18,687 nt of DNA from an uncultured Thalassospira sp. (GCA_946885765.1 CAMPHD010000020.1:1-18687); one strand, 5' to 3'. Shown: positions 1 to 10,307, numbered from the stretch's first letter. Notes: a model not told the origin generated them from the letters alone. Numbers and translations: made by a program.

Positions 1-564
1 CGCCAGAACTTCCTGCCCTTCATCGACATGATCAAACAGAAACTTGATGTGCTCGAACTCGCCAGCCCGACCGACTACCGGATGCGCAACCTGACCGCTG
101 CCGACGTGTTCGTGTTTCCCGCTGGTCCCGATGCGAAAACCACGATTGACGAAATGTTCGCAACCGTCACCGAAGGCGCGCGTGTCGCCCCCGACAGCCT
201 GACCAACAAGGGTCGCAAGATCGAAATTTCCGCCGCCGGGGCCGGTGTCGCACGCTTTACCTTTGACGAACTTTGCACCAAGCCGCTGGGTCCGGGCGAT
301 TACATCGCGATTGCCACCCATTTCCACACCATCGTCATTGACCTGATCCCGAAACTGCCGGACTCGCGCCGTGACTGGGCCAAACGGTTCGGAACGCTCA
401 TCGATGCGATGTATGAACATAAAACCAAGCTGATCTGTGCGATTGAATGCGATCCGTCGGAAATCTATACCGACGGCGATTATGCGTTTGAATTCCAGCG
501 CACCGTGTCGCGCCTGACCGAAATGCGCAGTCAGGAATATCTCGACATGCCGCATCTGACGTAA
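1..564 (+). CDS. zapE: Cell division ATPase ZapE (AFG1-like), 3' part
   Basis: This is the C-terminal 187 residues of an AFG1/ZapE-family P-loop ATPase. The frame is open to the window edge, so the start and the Walker A/B motifs lie outside. The visible part begins RQNFLPFIDMIKQ and ends with FQRTVSRLTEMRSQEYL, which matches the conserved AFG1 C-terminus (FxRxxSRLxEMxSxEYL) carrying the arginine-containing helix near the end of the AAA module. ZapE is a cytoplasmic ATPase that acts at the Z ring in proteobacteria; AFG1 relatives work in mitochondrial protein quality control. An internal ATG at position 28 is not the true start, because the family sequence continues upstream of it. In alphaproteobacteria zapE commonly sits directly before mdh, as here. 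The family call is firm; the division role is transferred from other bacteria. Confidence 0.88.
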   Translation, partial: RQNFLPFIDMIKQKLDVLELASPTDYRMRNLTAADVFVFPAGPDAKTTIDEMFATVTEGARVAPDSLTNKGRKIEISAAGAGVARFTFDELCTKPLGPGDYIAIATHFHTIVIDLIPKLPDSRRDWAKRFGTLIDAMYEHKTKLICAIECDPSEIYTDGDYAFEFQRTVSRLTEMRSQEYLDMPHLT

Positions 565-590
565 CGCCCGAACAGGGCACGCTTCGGGCG
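565..590 (+). terminator. Hairpin directly after zapE, weak terminator candidate
   Basis: The stem CGCCCGAA / TTCGGGCG (8 perfect pairs, loop of 10) begins immediately after the zapE stop codon at 562-564. It is followed only by AATTT, so the U-tract is poor. It could be a weak terminator or an mRNA 3'-end stabiliser. Confidence 0.5.
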
Positions 591-2087
<1,497 letters not shown>

Positions 2088-2097
2088 GATCGCGAAG

Positions 2098-2125
2098 CGG
2101 GCTGGTCAGTGACCGGCCCGTTTTT
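2098..2125 (+). terminator. Intrinsic terminator after mdh
   Basis: The ten-pair stem CGGGCTGGTC / GACCGGCCCG (one T-G wobble) has a three-base loop AGT and is followed by five T (2121-2125). It separates mdh from the suc operon transcriptionally, at least in part. Confidence 0.85.
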
Positions 2126-2127
2126 CA

Positions 2128-2156
2128 TTCATTGTCGTTATTATAACGTCAATGAA
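2128..2156. promoter_or_regulatory. 29-bp palindrome, operator candidate upstream of sucC
   Basis: This is a near-perfect inverted repeat with arms TTCATTG-t-CGTTAT and ATAACG-t-CAATGAA around one central T. Only the T/T pair at 2135/2149 breaks the symmetry. It lies directly downstream of the mdh terminator T-run and about 100 bp before the sucC start. The AT-rich centre and odd-length dyad are typical of a dimeric repressor or activator site. The cognate regulator is unknown. A promoter could overlap it but no convincing hexamers stand out. Confidence 0.5.
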
Positions 2157-2205
2157 CGCGGGCCTCGCAACAACGTCCCCTTTTGTAAACAGGGACATTG
2201 AAACC

Positions 2206-2231
2206 ACGATTTCTGACCCACAGGAAATCGT
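2206..2231 (+). promoter_or_regulatory. Hairpin in the sucC leader
   Basis: The eight-pair perfect stem ACGATTTC / GAAATCGT has a loop of ten bases (TGACCCACAG), whose CTG/CAG could extend the stem in an alternative register. It ends two bases before the purine-rich GGAAGG (2234-2239) that precedes sucC. A second imperfect dyad, GTCCC / GGGAC, lies just upstream (2175-2196). It may be a leader structure affecting translation or mRNA stability; I do not recognise it as a known riboswitch. Confidence 0.45.
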
Positions 2232-2256
2232 ACGGAAGGCAAGAAAGCGACCGAAC

Positions 2257-3456
2257 ATGAATATTCATGAGTACCAGGCGAAAGAAATTCTTCGCAAATA
2301 CGGTGTGACCGTGCCCAATGGCAAGGTTGCCTACACCGCCGAGGAAGCCATCGAAGCTGCCCAGTCACAGGCTGGTCCGGTTTACGTGGTGAAATCCCAG
2401 ATCCATGCAGGCGGCCGCGGTAAGGGCACCTTCAAGGAAGCATCCGCTGGCGACAAGGGCGGCGTTCGCGTCGTCAAAAGCGTCGAGGAAGTCGGCGCCA
2501 ATGCCGGTCAGATGCTCGGCGCGACCCTGGTCACCCACCAGACCGGCCCGGATGGCAAGGAAGTCAAACGCGTCTATATCGAAGAAGGCTGCGACATCGC
2601 ACGCGAACTTTACCTTTCGCTGCTTGTTGACCGTGCCACTTCGCGCGTGATCTTCATGGCCTCCACCGAAGGCGGCATGGACATCGAAGAAGTTGCCGAA
2701 GCAACCCCGGAAAAGATCGTCACCGTTGACATCGATCCGGCTGCCGGTTTCTCGGGCTTCCATGGCCGTAAGCTGGCATTCGCACTGGGCCTCGAAGGCA
2801 AACAGGTTTCCAAGGCCGTCAAATTCATGACCGCCATGTATAACTGCTTCCTCGAAACCGATGCGGCGATGGTTGAAATCAACCCGCTGGTCGTGACCGG
2901 CGACGGCGACATCATCGCGCTCGATTGCAAAATGAACTTCGACGACAACGCGCTGTTCCGTCACCCGGACATCGAAGAACTGCGCGACGAAGACGAAGAA
3001 AACCCGGCCGAGCTCGAAGCTGCAAAACACAGCCTCAACTACATCAAGCTCGACGGCACCATCGGCTGCATGGTCAACGGCGCAGGCCTTGCCATGGCAA
3101 CCATGGACATCATCAAGCTTTATGGCGGCGCACCGGCAAACTTCCTTGACGTTGGCGGCGGTGCCACCAAGGAACGCGTTACCACCGCGTTCAAACTGAT
3201 CCTGTCTGACCCGAATGTCGAAGGCATTCTGGTCAACATCTTTGGCGGCATCATGCGTTGTGACGTGATCGCAGACGGCGTTGTGGCAGCAGCCCGCGAA
3301 GTCAGCCTGAACGTTCCGCTGGTCGTTCGCCTCGAAGGCACCAATGTCGAACTTGGCAAGAAAATCCTCGAAGAATCGGGTCTGCCGATTGTTTCGGCCG
3401 ATAACCTTGCCGATGCCGCCGAAAAGGTGGTCAAAGCTGTGAAGGAGGCCGCGTAA
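2257..3456 (+). CDS. sucC: Succinyl-CoA synthetase beta subunit (ADP-forming)
   Basis: This is the beta subunit of succinate-CoA ligase, which makes succinate and ATP (or GTP) from succinyl-CoA in the TCA cycle together with SucD. I chose the ATG at 2257 because the protein then begins [17 protein letters not shown], the invariant family N-terminus; the frame is open 105 bp further upstream but that part is unlike the family. The length is 399 residues (family about 386-398). An N-terminal ATP-grasp fold shows [12 protein letters not shown]. It is followed by VEINPLV, the metal/nucleotide region [15 protein letters not shown], and a C-terminal CoA-ligase domain with [30 protein letters not shown] and [13 protein letters not shown]. 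The nearest strong purine tract, GGAAGG, is 17 nt before the ATG; AAGAAAG is closer but weaker. sucD follows 2 nt after the stop. Confidence 0.96.
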   Translation: MNIHEYQAKEILRKYGVTVPNGKVAYTAEEAIEAAQSQAGPVYVVKSQIHAGGRGKGTFKEASAGDKGGVRVVKSVEEVGANAGQMLGATLVTHQTGPDGKEVKRVYIEEGCDIARELYLSLLVDRATSRVIFMASTEGGMDIEEVAEATPEKIVTVDIDPAAGFSGFHGRKLAFALGLEGKQVSKAVKFMTAMYNCFLETDAAMVEINPLVVTGDGDIIALDCKMNFDDNALFRHPDIEELRDEDEENPAELEAAKHSLNYIKLDGTIGCMVNGAGLAMATMDIIKLYGGAPANFLDVGGGATKERVTTAFKLILSDPNVEGILVNIFGGIMRCDVIADGVVAAAREVSLNVPLVVRLEGTNVELGKKILEESGLPIVSADNLADAAEKVVKAVKEAA

Positions 3457-3458
3457 CT

Positions 3459-4334
3459 ATGGCTGTTCTCGTCGATAAAAACACCAAAGTTATCTGCCAG
3501 GGTTTCACCGGTTCGCAGGGTACCTTCCACAGCGAACAGGCAATTGCCTATGGCACCAAAATGGTTGGCGGCGTAACCCCGGGTAAAGGCGGCACCAAGC
3601 ACCTTGACCTGCCGGTTTTCAACACCGTTGACGAAGCGGTCCATGTTACCGGTGCCAATGCATCGGTGATCTATGTTCCGCCGCCCTTCGCGGCTGATGC
3701 CATCCTTGAAGCCATCGACGCCAAGGTCGAACTGGCTGTCTGCATCACCGAAGGCATTCCGGTTGCCGACATGGTGCGCGTCAAGCGCGCCCTTTCGGGT
3801 TCGAACACCCGTCTGATCGGTCCGAACTGCCCGGGCGTCATCACGCCTGACGAATGCAAGATCGGCATCATGCCGGGCCACATTCACCGTCGCGGCAAAA
3901 TCGGTATCGTTTCGCGTTCCGGTACGCTGACCTACGAAGCAGTCGCACAGACCACCGCCGCAGGGCTCGGTCAGTCGACCTGTATCGGTATCGGTGGTGA
4001 CCCGGTCAACGGCACCAACTTCATCGATTGCCTTGAACTGTTCCTGAATGACCCTGAAACCCAGGGCATCATCATGATCGGTGAAATCGGTGGTTCTGCC
4101 GAAGAAGAAGCCTGTGAATTCCTGCAGGCTTCGAAAGTCAAAAAACCGGTTGCCGGCTTCATTGCCGGTGTAACCGCACCTCCGGGTAAACGCATGGGCC
4201 ATGCCGGTGCGATCATCTCCGGCGGTAAGGGCACTGCGGATGCGAAAATGGATGCAATGCGCAGCGCTGGTATTCTTGTTGCCGATTCCCCGGCAAGCCT
4301 TGGCTCGACCATGCTCAAGGCTTTGAAAGGGTAA
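3459..4334 (+). CDS. sucD: Succinyl-CoA synthetase alpha subunit
   Basis: This is the alpha subunit of succinyl-CoA synthetase; it binds CoA and carries the phosphohistidine intermediate. It has 291 residues, the normal length. The N-terminal CoA-binding Rossmann domain shows [10 protein letters not shown] (about 15-24) and [13 protein letters not shown]. The ligase domain shows GPNCPGVI and the active-site His248 in [18 protein letters not shown], matching His246 of the E. coli protein. The start is 2 nt after the sucC stop, with a strong Shine-Dalgarno AAGGAGG (3442-3448) inside the end of sucC, so the two subunits are probably translated in step. A 69-nt spacer with a strong hairpin follows before sucA. 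Confidence 0.97.
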   Translation: MAVLVDKNTKVICQGFTGSQGTFHSEQAIAYGTKMVGGVTPGKGGTKHLDLPVFNTVDEAVHVTGANASVIYVPPPFAADAILEAIDAKVELAVCITEGIPVADMVRVKRALSGSNTRLIGPNCPGVITPDECKIGIMPGHIHRRGKIGIVSRSGTLTYEAVAQTTAAGLGQSTCIGIGGDPVNGTNFIDCLELFLNDPETQGIIMIGEIGGSAEEEACEFLQASKVKKPVAGFIAGVTAPPGKRMGHAGAIISGGKGTADAKMDAMRSAGILVADSPASLGSTMLKALKG

Positions 4335-4360
4335 TCAGGGTAGTCAGAGGAAAGGCAGGG

Positions 4361-4389
4361 GGAGGCGTGGTCTCTTTCGGGACCATGCC
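4361..4389 (+). promoter_or_regulatory. Shine-Dalgarno plus hairpin before sucA
   Basis: A perfect GGAGG (4361-4365) lies 38 nt before the sucA ATG, too far for normal initiation. Between them is an eleven-pair stem, GGCGTGGTCTC (4364-4374) and GGGACCATGCC (4379-4389), with a TTTC loop and two G-U pairs. No Shine-Dalgarno lies in the 14 nt between the hairpin and the ATG. When folded, the hairpin would shorten the effective distance to about 14 nt, but its base shares two G residues with the GGAGG, so folding and ribosome binding may compete. This sits between SucCD and the OGDH subunits, where unequal stoichiometry is expected. Function is inferred. Confidence 0.5.
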
Positions 4390-4403
4390 TTCCAAGACCA
4401 CAA

Positions 4404-7316
4404 ATGAAACCTCAAGATATCGACACGATTCTGAACGAGTCGAACGCAACCTACATCGCTGAACTTTATGCCCGGTATCAGAACAACCCAAGTGCGGTTG
4501 ATCAGAGCTGGGCCGAGTTTTTTGACGGGTTGCAGGACGACGCATCCGATCTCCTTGCCGAAATGCAGGGACCCAGCTGGCAGCCGCGGGAAACCAAGGT
4601 TGTTGGCGGTATGGATGGTTACGACGTCTCCCAGGGCCACGCCGAACGTCCCGCCAATGGCGGCTACGCAACGGCGGCTCATGCGGCACCGCAGGGTGCG
4701 CCGGTAAGTTCCGACGTCATCCGTGCTGCGGCACATGATTCGATTCGCGCCCTGATGCTGATCCGCTCCTATCGCGTGCGCGGCCATCTCGAAGCAAATC
4801 TTGATCCGCTGGGCCTCGCCCCGCGTGATCCGCACCCGGAACTCGATCCGAAAACCTATGGCTTCACCGAAGCCGATATGGATCGTCCGATCCACATCGC
4901 CAATGTTCTTGGCCTTGAAACTGCTACCATTCGTCAGATCGTATCGCTGGCCCGCAAAACCTATTGCGGCTCGATCGGTATCGAATTCATGCACATTCAG
5001 GAACCTGAACAGAAATCATGGATTCAGCAGCGTATCGAAAGCATCGGCAACCAGACGCAGTTTACTGCACGCGGCAAGGAAGCCATCCTTGAACGCCTGG
5101 TCGAAGCCGAAGGTTTCGAAAACTACCTGCACACCAAATATGTCGGCACCAAACGTTTTGGTATCGATGGTGGCGAAGCCCTGATGCCGGCTCTCGAACA
5201 GATCCTCAAACGCGGTAGCCAGATCGGCATCCGCGAGGTCGTGTTCGGCATGCCGCACCGTGGTCGTCTGAACGTTCTTGCCAACGTTCTGAACAAACCG
5301 TTCCAGGCGATCTTCTCGGAATTCATGGGCAACCCGTCAAAACCCGAAGACGTTATGGGTTCGGGTGACGTTAAGTATCACCTTGGCACATCGGCTGACC
5401 GTGAATTTGACGGCAATATTGTCCACCTGTCACTGACCGCGAACCCGTCCCACCTCGAAGCGGTAAACACCGTCGTTCTGGGTAAGGTCCGCGCCAAACA
5501 GTCACAGCGCAAAGACACCAACCGCGAACAGGTCATGGGTATCCTGCTTCATGGTGATGCGGCCTTTGCCGGTCAGGGCCTTGTTGCTGAAACCTTCGAT
5601 CTGTCGCACCTCAAAGGCTATCGTACCGGCGGTACGATCCACTTTGTCGTCAACAACCAGATCGGTTTCACCACCAAGCCGACCGATAGCCGTTCCTCGC
5701 CCTATTGCTCGGATATTGCCAAGGTCGTTCAGGCACCGATCATCCATGTCAATGGTGACGATCCCGAAGCCGTGGTTCACGCCGCCCGCATCGCGACCGA
5801 ATTCCGCCAGGAATTCAAACAGGACGTCGTCATCGACATGTTCTGCTATCGCCGCTTTGGTCACAATGAAAGCGACGAACCGGCCTTCACCCAGCCAAAG
5901 ATGTATGACGTGATCGGCAAACACCCGACCACCAAGGACATCTACGCCCAGAAGCTGATCAAGGAAGGTCTTCTGACCGAAGAACGCGTCAAGGAACTGG
6001 ATCAGAAATTCCAGAGTCACCTTGATGACGAGTTCAAGGCCTCCGACGCCTACCGCCCGAACAAGGCAGACTGGCTCGAAGGCAAATGGTCGGGTCTTGC
6101 CTCCTCGCACGGCGAAGACGCCGACTGGACCGGCAATACCGGTGTTGACAATGATCTTCTCGCAGAAGTTGGCCGGGCTCTTTCGACCCCGCCCAGCGAC
6201 TACGACATCAACAAAAAGATCATTCGTCAGCTCAAGGCCAAGGCGAAGATGTTTGAAACCGGCGAAGGCATTGACTGGGCAACCGGCGAGGCCCTCGCAT
6301 TCGGCACCCTGATGTGCGAAGGAACTCCGGTTCGTTTGTCTGGTCAGGATTGCCAGCGCGGCACCTTCTCGCAGCGTCACGCCAAGCTGGTCGATCAGAC
6401 CAACGAGGCAAAATACACCCCGCTCAACAATATCCGTACCGGCCAGGCCGAGCTTGAAGTCCTCAACTCGCCCCTGTCCGAAGCCGGTGTTCTGGGCTTC
6501 GAATACGGCATCACCCTTGCCGAACCGCACTCGCTGGTTCTGTGGGAAGCCCAGTTCGGTGATTTTGCCAACGGCGCACAGGTCATCATTGACCAGTTCA
6601 TCAGCTCGGGCGAAGCCAAATGGCTGCGCATGTCGGGTCTGGTGATGCTGCTGCCGCACGGTTACGAAGGTCAGGGACCGGAACACAGTTCCGCCCGTCT
6701 GGAACGGTATCTGCAGCTTTGTGGTGAAAACAACATGCAGGTGGCCAACGTCACGACCCCTGCAAACTATTACCACATCCTGCGCCGCCAGATCCGTCGT
6801 TCGTTCCGTAAACCACTGATCCTGATGACGCCGAAATCGCTTCTGCGTCACAAGCAGGCGGTTTCTCCGCTGTCTGAATTCGGACCGGGGACCACCTTCC
6901 AGTCCGTGATCAGCGACACCGCCAAGCTGACCGATGCCAAAAAGGTCAAACGCGTCGTCCTGTCTGCGGGCAAGGTCTATTACGATCTGCTCGCTGAACG
7001 TGAAAACCGCGGGATTGACGATGTTGCCCTGGTGCGCGTCGAACAGCTCTATCCGTGGCCGGCCAAGGAACTGGCAGAAGAACTTGCCAAATATCCGAAT
7101 GCCGACGTGGTCTGGTGTCAGGAAGAACCCGAAAACATGGGTTCCTGGTACTTCGTCGATCGTCGTATCGAAGGCGTGCTGTCGGACATCAAACACAAGA
7201 CCAGCCGCCCGGTTTATGTTGGTCGCAAGGCTGCCGCGTCTCCGGCAACGGGCTTGCTCAAGGCTCACCTGCGCGAACAGGCCGAACTGGTCGATGCCGC
7301 GCTGAGCGTAAAATAA
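4404..7316 (+). CDS. sucA: 2-oxoglutarate dehydrogenase E1 component
   Basis: This is the thiamine-diphosphate-dependent E1 subunit of the 2-oxoglutarate dehydrogenase complex. It decarboxylates 2-oxoglutarate and passes the succinyl group to the lipoyl arm of SucB. It has 970 residues, within the family range (about 930-990). The N-terminal segment NATYIAELYARYQNNPSAVDQSW is the conserved peripheral helix region thought to bind E2. The core shows GMPHRGRLNVL (His285), TANPSHLEAVNTVVLGK, the ThDP/metal motif GDDPEAV (from 451) through YRRFGHNESDEP (His487, Asn488), and a transketolase pyrimidine-binding domain with LSGQDCQRGTFSQRHA. No in-frame start codon is seen close upstream, and the next Met is at residue 54, so 4404 is the likely start despite lacking a nearby Shine-Dalgarno. 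Confidence 0.97.
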   Translation: MKPQDIDTILNESNATYIAELYARYQNNPSAVDQSWAEFFDGLQDDASDLLAEMQGPSWQPRETKVVGGMDGYDVSQGHAERPANGGYATAAHAAPQGAPVSSDVIRAAAHDSIRALMLIRSYRVRGHLEANLDPLGLAPRDPHPELDPKTYGFTEADMDRPIHIANVLGLETATIRQIVSLARKTYCGSIGIEFMHIQEPEQKSWIQQRIESIGNQTQFTARGKEAILERLVEAEGFENYLHTKYVGTKRFGIDGGEALMPALEQILKRGSQIGIREVVFGMPHRGRLNVLANVLNKPFQAIFSEFMGNPSKPEDVMGSGDVKYHLGTSADREFDGNIVHLSLTANPSHLEAVNTVVLGKVRAKQSQRKDTNREQVMGILLHGDAAFAGQGLVAETFDLSHLKGYRTGGTIHFVVNNQIGFTTKPTDSRSSPYCSDIAKVVQAPIIHVNGDDPEAVVHAARIATEFRQEFKQDVVIDMFCYRRFGHNESDEPAFTQPKMYDVIGKHPTTKDIYAQKLIKEGLLTEERVKELDQKFQSHLDDEFKASDAYRPNKADWLEGKWSGLASSHGEDADWTGNTGVDNDLLAEVGRALSTPPSDYDINKKIIRQLKAKAKMFETGEGIDWATGEALAFGTLMCEGTPVRLSGQDCQRGTFSQRHAKLVDQTNEAKYTPLNNIRTGQAELEVLNSPLSEAGVLGFEYGITLAEPHSLVLWEAQFGDFANGAQVIIDQFISSGEAKWLRMSGLVMLLPHGYEGQGPEHSSARLERYLQLCGENNMQVANVTTPANYYHILRRQIRRSFRKPLILMTPKSLLRHKQAVSPLSEFGPGTTFQSVISDTAKLTDAKKVKRVVLSAGKVYYDLLAERENRGIDDVALVRVEQLYPWPAKELAEELAKYPNADVVWCQEEPENMGSWYFVDRRIEGVLSDIKHKTSRPVYVGRKAAASPATGLLKAHLREQAELVDAALSVK

Positions 7317-7322
7317 CTTTAC

Positions 7323-7348
7323 CGGACGGGCGGGAAACCGCCCGTCCG
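7323..7348 (+). promoter_or_regulatory. GNRA-capped hairpin between sucA and sucB
   Basis: The eleven-pair perfect stem CGGACGGGCGG / CCGCCCGTCCG, closed by a GAAA tetraloop, starts 7 nt after the sucA stop. No T-run follows, so it is unlikely to be an efficient intrinsic terminator. It more plausibly protects the upstream mRNA from 3' exonucleases or tunes sucA:sucB ratios. Confidence 0.6.
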
Positions 7349-7421
7349 ACCCGCACATTCAGAATTCATTCGTATTCGGGCAGGCCCAAACTGTCTGATA
7401 GAAAAAACGGTCGAGGAAAAA

Positions 7422-8699
7422 ATGGCGACTGAAGTTAAAGTTCCCACGCTGGGCGAGTCTGTTACCGAAGCAACAATTGCGAAATGGTACAAAAAAGTTG
7501 GCGATGCAGTTGCAGCCGACGAACCGATTGTCGAACTTGAAACCGACAAGGTAACCGTCGAAGTCAACTCGCCGGTCGCTGGTGCGATTGTCGAACTGGT
7601 TGCTGGCGAAGGTGACGAAGTCGAAGTCGGTGCCCTGATCGCCATGATCAACGAAGGTGCCGAAGGCGCTGCTCCGGCCAAGGAAGAAAAAGCCGAAGCC
7701 AAGGAAGAGCCAAAGAAAGAAGAGCCGAAAAAAGAAGAAGCCAAACCGGCTGCTGCCCCGGCAGCAAGCGCACCGGCGGCTTCGACCTCGGCCAATACCG
7801 ATCATCCGCTGCCGCCTGCGGTTCGTAAACTGGTCGAAGACAAGAACCTCGACCCGTCGAAAATTCCGGCAACCGGCAAAGACGGCCGCCTGACCAAGGG
7901 CGACGTTCTGAACTTCCTCGAAGGTGGTGGATCGGCTCCGCGCGCGGCGGCTGCTGCACCGGCAGCACCTGCTGCTCCGAAGCCGGAACGCGAACTGCGC
8001 GATGGCGAAGAACGCGTCAAAATGTCCAAGCTGCGCCAGACCATCGCGCGCCGCCTGAAAGAAGCCCAGAACACCGCGGCCATGCTGACCACTTATAACG
8101 AAGTGGACATGACCAACCTTCTGGCTTGCCGTAATCAGTACAAGGACGGCTTTGAAAAGAAACACGGTGTGAAGCTTGGCTTCATGTCCTTCTTCATCAA
8201 GGCCTGCACCACGGCGCTTAATGAATGGCCGGCGGTCAATGCCGAGATTGATGGCACCAGCTTCATCTACAAAAACTACTGCGATATCGGCGTTGCCGTT
8301 GGTACCCCGCAGGGTCTGGTTGTTCCGGTCATCCGTTCGGCTGAAAAGAAAACCTTTGCCGACCTCGAAAGCACCATTGTCGATTTCGGCAAACGCGCAC
8401 GTGACGGCAAACTGGGCATGGATGAAATGACCGGCGGCTCGTTCACCATCTCGAATGGTGGCGTGTTTGGCTCCCTTCTGTCCTCCCCGATCCTCAATGC
8501 GCCGCAGTCCGGTATCCTCGGCATGCACAAAACCCAGATGCGCCCGGTCGCAATCGACGGCAAAGTCGAAATCCGTCCGATGATGTATCTGGCGCTGTCC
8601 TATGACCACCGTATCATTGACGGCCGCGAAGCCGTTTCCTTCCTGGTACGCGTCAAGGAATGCATCGAGAACCCGGAACGCATCCTGCTCGACATCTGA
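7422..8699 (+). CDS. sucB: 2-oxoglutarate dehydrogenase E2 (dihydrolipoyl succinyltransferase)
   Basis: This is the core subunit of the 2-oxoglutarate dehydrogenase complex; it transfers succinyl from lipoate to CoA. It has 425 residues. Domains in order: one lipoyl domain (about 1-77) with the lipoylation site Lys43 in [11 protein letters not shown]; a flexible Lys/Glu/Pro then Ala/Pro-rich linker (about 80-127); a peripheral subunit-binding domain (about 128-167, [14 protein letters not shown] through [13 protein letters not shown]) that docks E1/E3; a second Ala/Pro linker; and the catalytic domain (about 195-425) ending in [13 protein letters not shown] with His396 and Asp400. The start has the Shine-Dalgarno CGAGGA (7412-7417), 4 nt before the ATG, on the short side. 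The single lipoyl domain and neighbouring sucA separate it from pyruvate dehydrogenase E2. Confidence 0.97.
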   Translation: MATEVKVPTLGESVTEATIAKWYKKVGDAVAADEPIVELETDKVTVEVNSPVAGAIVELVAGEGDEVEVGALIAMINEGAEGAAPAKEEKAEAKEEPKKEEPKKEEAKPAAAPAASAPAASTSANTDHPLPPAVRKLVEDKNLDPSKIPATGKDGRLTKGDVLNFLEGGGSAPRAAAAAPAAPAAPKPERELRDGEERVKMSKLRQTIARRLKEAQNTAAMLTTYNEVDMTNLLACRNQYKDGFEKKHGVKLGFMSFFIKACTTALNEWPAVNAEIDGTSFIYKNYCDIGVAVGTPQGLVVPVIRSAEKKTFADLESTIVDFGKRARDGKLGMDEMTGGSFTISNGGVFGSLLSSPILNAPQSGILGMHKTQMRPVAIDGKVEIRPMMYLALSYDHRIIDGREAVSFLVRVKECIENPERILLDI

Positions 8700-8723
8700 T
8701 CAGACAAAAGGATCAAAGAACTC

Positions 8724-10130
8724 ATGAGTGAGAACTACGACGTTGTCGTGATCGGTGGCGGTCCTGGCGGTTATGTTTGCGCCATCCGCGCCGCACAGCT
8801 TGGTCTCAAGGTTGCCTGCGTTGAAAAACGCGGCACCCTTGGCGGTACCTGCCTCAATGTAGGCTGCATCCCGTCCAAGGCCCTGCTTCATTCGTCCCAC
8901 CTCTTCGAAGAGGCGACCGAGCATTTCGATACCCACGGCATCGAAGTCTCCAAGCCGAAGGTCAATCTTGAAAAGATGATGGCCCGCAAGGACAAGGTCG
9001 TTGACAGTAACGTCAAGGGCATCGAGTTCCTGTTCAAGAAGAACAAGGTTACCTATGTCAAGGGTGCAGGCGAAATCACCTCGCCGACCACGGTCAAGGT
9101 TGCCTTGCTTGATGGCGGCGAGGAAACCATCACTGCCAAGAACATTGTGATCGCCACGGGTTCGGAAGTCACCCCGCTGCCGGGTGTCGAAATTGACGAG
9201 AAAAACATCGTCTCCTCGACCGGTGGCCTGGTTCTTCCGAAAGTGCCGAAAAAGATGATTGTCATCGGGGCTGGCGTGATTGGTCTTGAACTCGGTTCGG
9301 TCTGGCGTCGGCTTGGTTCCGAAGTCACCGTGATCGAATATCTCGACCGTATCCTGCCGGGCATGGATGGCGAACTGGTCAAACAGACCCAGCGCATCTT
9401 CGCCAAACAGGGCCTTGAATTCAAACTGGGCCACAAGGTTATCGGCGCGAAATCGGGCAAGTCTGGCGTGACCCTTACGGTTGAACCGTCCAAGGGCGGC
9501 GATGCCGAGGAAATCAAGGCTGACGTCGTTCTGGTCGCCATTGGTCGCCGTCCGTTTGTCAAAGGCCTTGGCCTTGATAAAGCCGGCGTCGAACTTGACG
9601 AACGCGGTCGCGTTAAAACCGACGAACACTTCCAGACCAACGTGCAGGGCATCTTTGCGATTGGCGATGCGATTGCCGGTCCGATGCTCGCCCACAAGGC
9701 CGAGGAAGACGGTGTCGCCCTTGCTGAAATGCTGGCCGGCGAAGAAGGCCATGTCGATTACGGCAAGGTTCCGGGTGTTGTTTACACCTGGCCGGAAGTT
9801 GCCGCTGTCGGCAAGACCGAAGAACAGCTGAAGGAAGAAGGCGCAGACTACAAGGTCGGCAAATTCCCCTTCACCGCCAACGGTCGTGCCAAGGCAATGG
9901 AAAGCACCGAGGGCTTTGTGAAGATCATCGAAGACAAGAAAACGCACCGCGTCGTCGGCGCGCATATTGTCGGCCCGGCTGCGGGCGATCTGATTGCCGA
10001 GGTTGTGCTTGCAATGGAATACGGCGCCTCCGCCGAAGACATCGCACGCACCTGCCACGCCCACCCGGCCCTTGGCGAATCCGTCAAGGAAGCCGCTCTG
10101 GACGCCGACAAACGCGCAATCCATATGTAA
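8724..10130 (+). CDS. lpdA: Dihydrolipoyl dehydrogenase (E3)
   Basis: This is the FAD-dependent E3 that reoxidises dihydrolipoate on SucB and reduces NAD. It has 468 residues, the normal length. Visible are the FAD Rossmann motif [17 protein letters not shown] (from 10), the redox-active disulfide in [13 protein letters not shown] (Cys43, Cys48), a second dinucleotide fold [16 protein letters not shown] for NAD, the FAD motif [17 protein letters not shown], and the C-terminal active-site pair His447/Glu452 in [10 protein letters not shown] contributed to the partner subunit. The Shine-Dalgarno AAAGGA (8707-8712) lies in the 24-nt gap after sucB. The gene closes the operon ahead of a strong terminator, so this copy is probably dedicated to 2-oxoglutarate dehydrogenase; other lpd copies elsewhere in the genome are likely. 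Confidence 0.97.
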   Translation: MSENYDVVVIGGGPGGYVCAIRAAQLGLKVACVEKRGTLGGTCLNVGCIPSKALLHSSHLFEEATEHFDTHGIEVSKPKVNLEKMMARKDKVVDSNVKGIEFLFKKNKVTYVKGAGEITSPTTVKVALLDGGEETITAKNIVIATGSEVTPLPGVEIDEKNIVSSTGGLVLPKVPKKMIVIGAGVIGLELGSVWRRLGSEVTVIEYLDRILPGMDGELVKQTQRIFAKQGLEFKLGHKVIGAKSGKSGVTLTVEPSKGGDAEEIKADVVLVAIGRRPFVKGLGLDKAGVELDERGRVKTDEHFQTNVQGIFAIGDAIAGPMLAHKAEEDGVALAEMLAGEEGHVDYGKVPGVVYTWPEVAAVGKTEEQLKEEGADYKVGKFPFTANGRAKAMESTEGFVKIIEDKKTHRVVGAHIVGPAAGDLIAEVVLAMEYGASAEDIARTCHAHPALGESVKEAALDADKRAIHM

Positions 10131-10157
10131 TCCTGATCAGGGGCAACCCGATCACGC

Positions 10158-10190
10158 AAACGGCCGCCCCATCGGAGCGGCCGTTTTTTT
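10158..10190 (+). terminator. Intrinsic terminator of the suc operon
   Basis: The ten-pair stem AAACGGCCGC / GCGGCCGTTT with a nine-base loop is followed by a run of T (10184-10190). It lies 28 nt after the lpdA stop. Confidence 0.92.
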
Positions 10191-10202
10191 GTGCCGCACC
10201 CT

Positions 10203-10307
10203 CCCCACCGTCATTCCCGCGAAAGCAGGAATCCAGACAGCCGTCCCGCAACGCTCCGCACGCCAGAAGATGGACACCCGCCTTCGCGGGCGTGACGGAA
10301 AGTGGGG
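10203..10307. repeat. REP/MITE-like imperfect inverted repeat
   Basis: The left arm (10208-10235, starting CCGTCATTCCCGCGAAAGC) and right arm (10271-10298, ending CTTCGCGGGCGTGACGG) are 28-bp inverted repeats with several mismatches. They are flanked by complementary CCCCAC and GTGGGG at the outer ends. The central 35 bp are unique. Closely similar CGTCATTCCCGCGAA...TTCGCGGG...GACGG elements are dispersed in many proteobacterial genomes as REP-like or miniature inverted-repeat sequences. No protein is encoded. It could form a long stem in RNA and back up the terminator just upstream. Confidence 0.75.

Noticed and set aside
2152..2256. Upstream extension of sucC to an earlier ATG
   Set aside because: The added 35 residues are unlike the family, and the universal N-terminus [10 protein letters not shown] starts at 2257. 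The extension would also cross the palindrome and leader hairpin.
3120..4202. 360-codon minus-strand frame opposite sucC/sucD
   Set aside because: It spans the junction of two certain genes on the other strand and has no family features.
5502..7358. 618-codon open frame on the minus strand opposite sucA
   Set aside because: It is a mirror of the strongly biased codon use of sucA. Its protein has no recognisable domain, and sucA itself is unmistakable.
8700..10124. 474-codon minus-strand frame opposite lpdA
   Set aside because: Shadow frame of a highly expressed gene; low-complexity Phe/Asp/Gly-rich translation, no family features.
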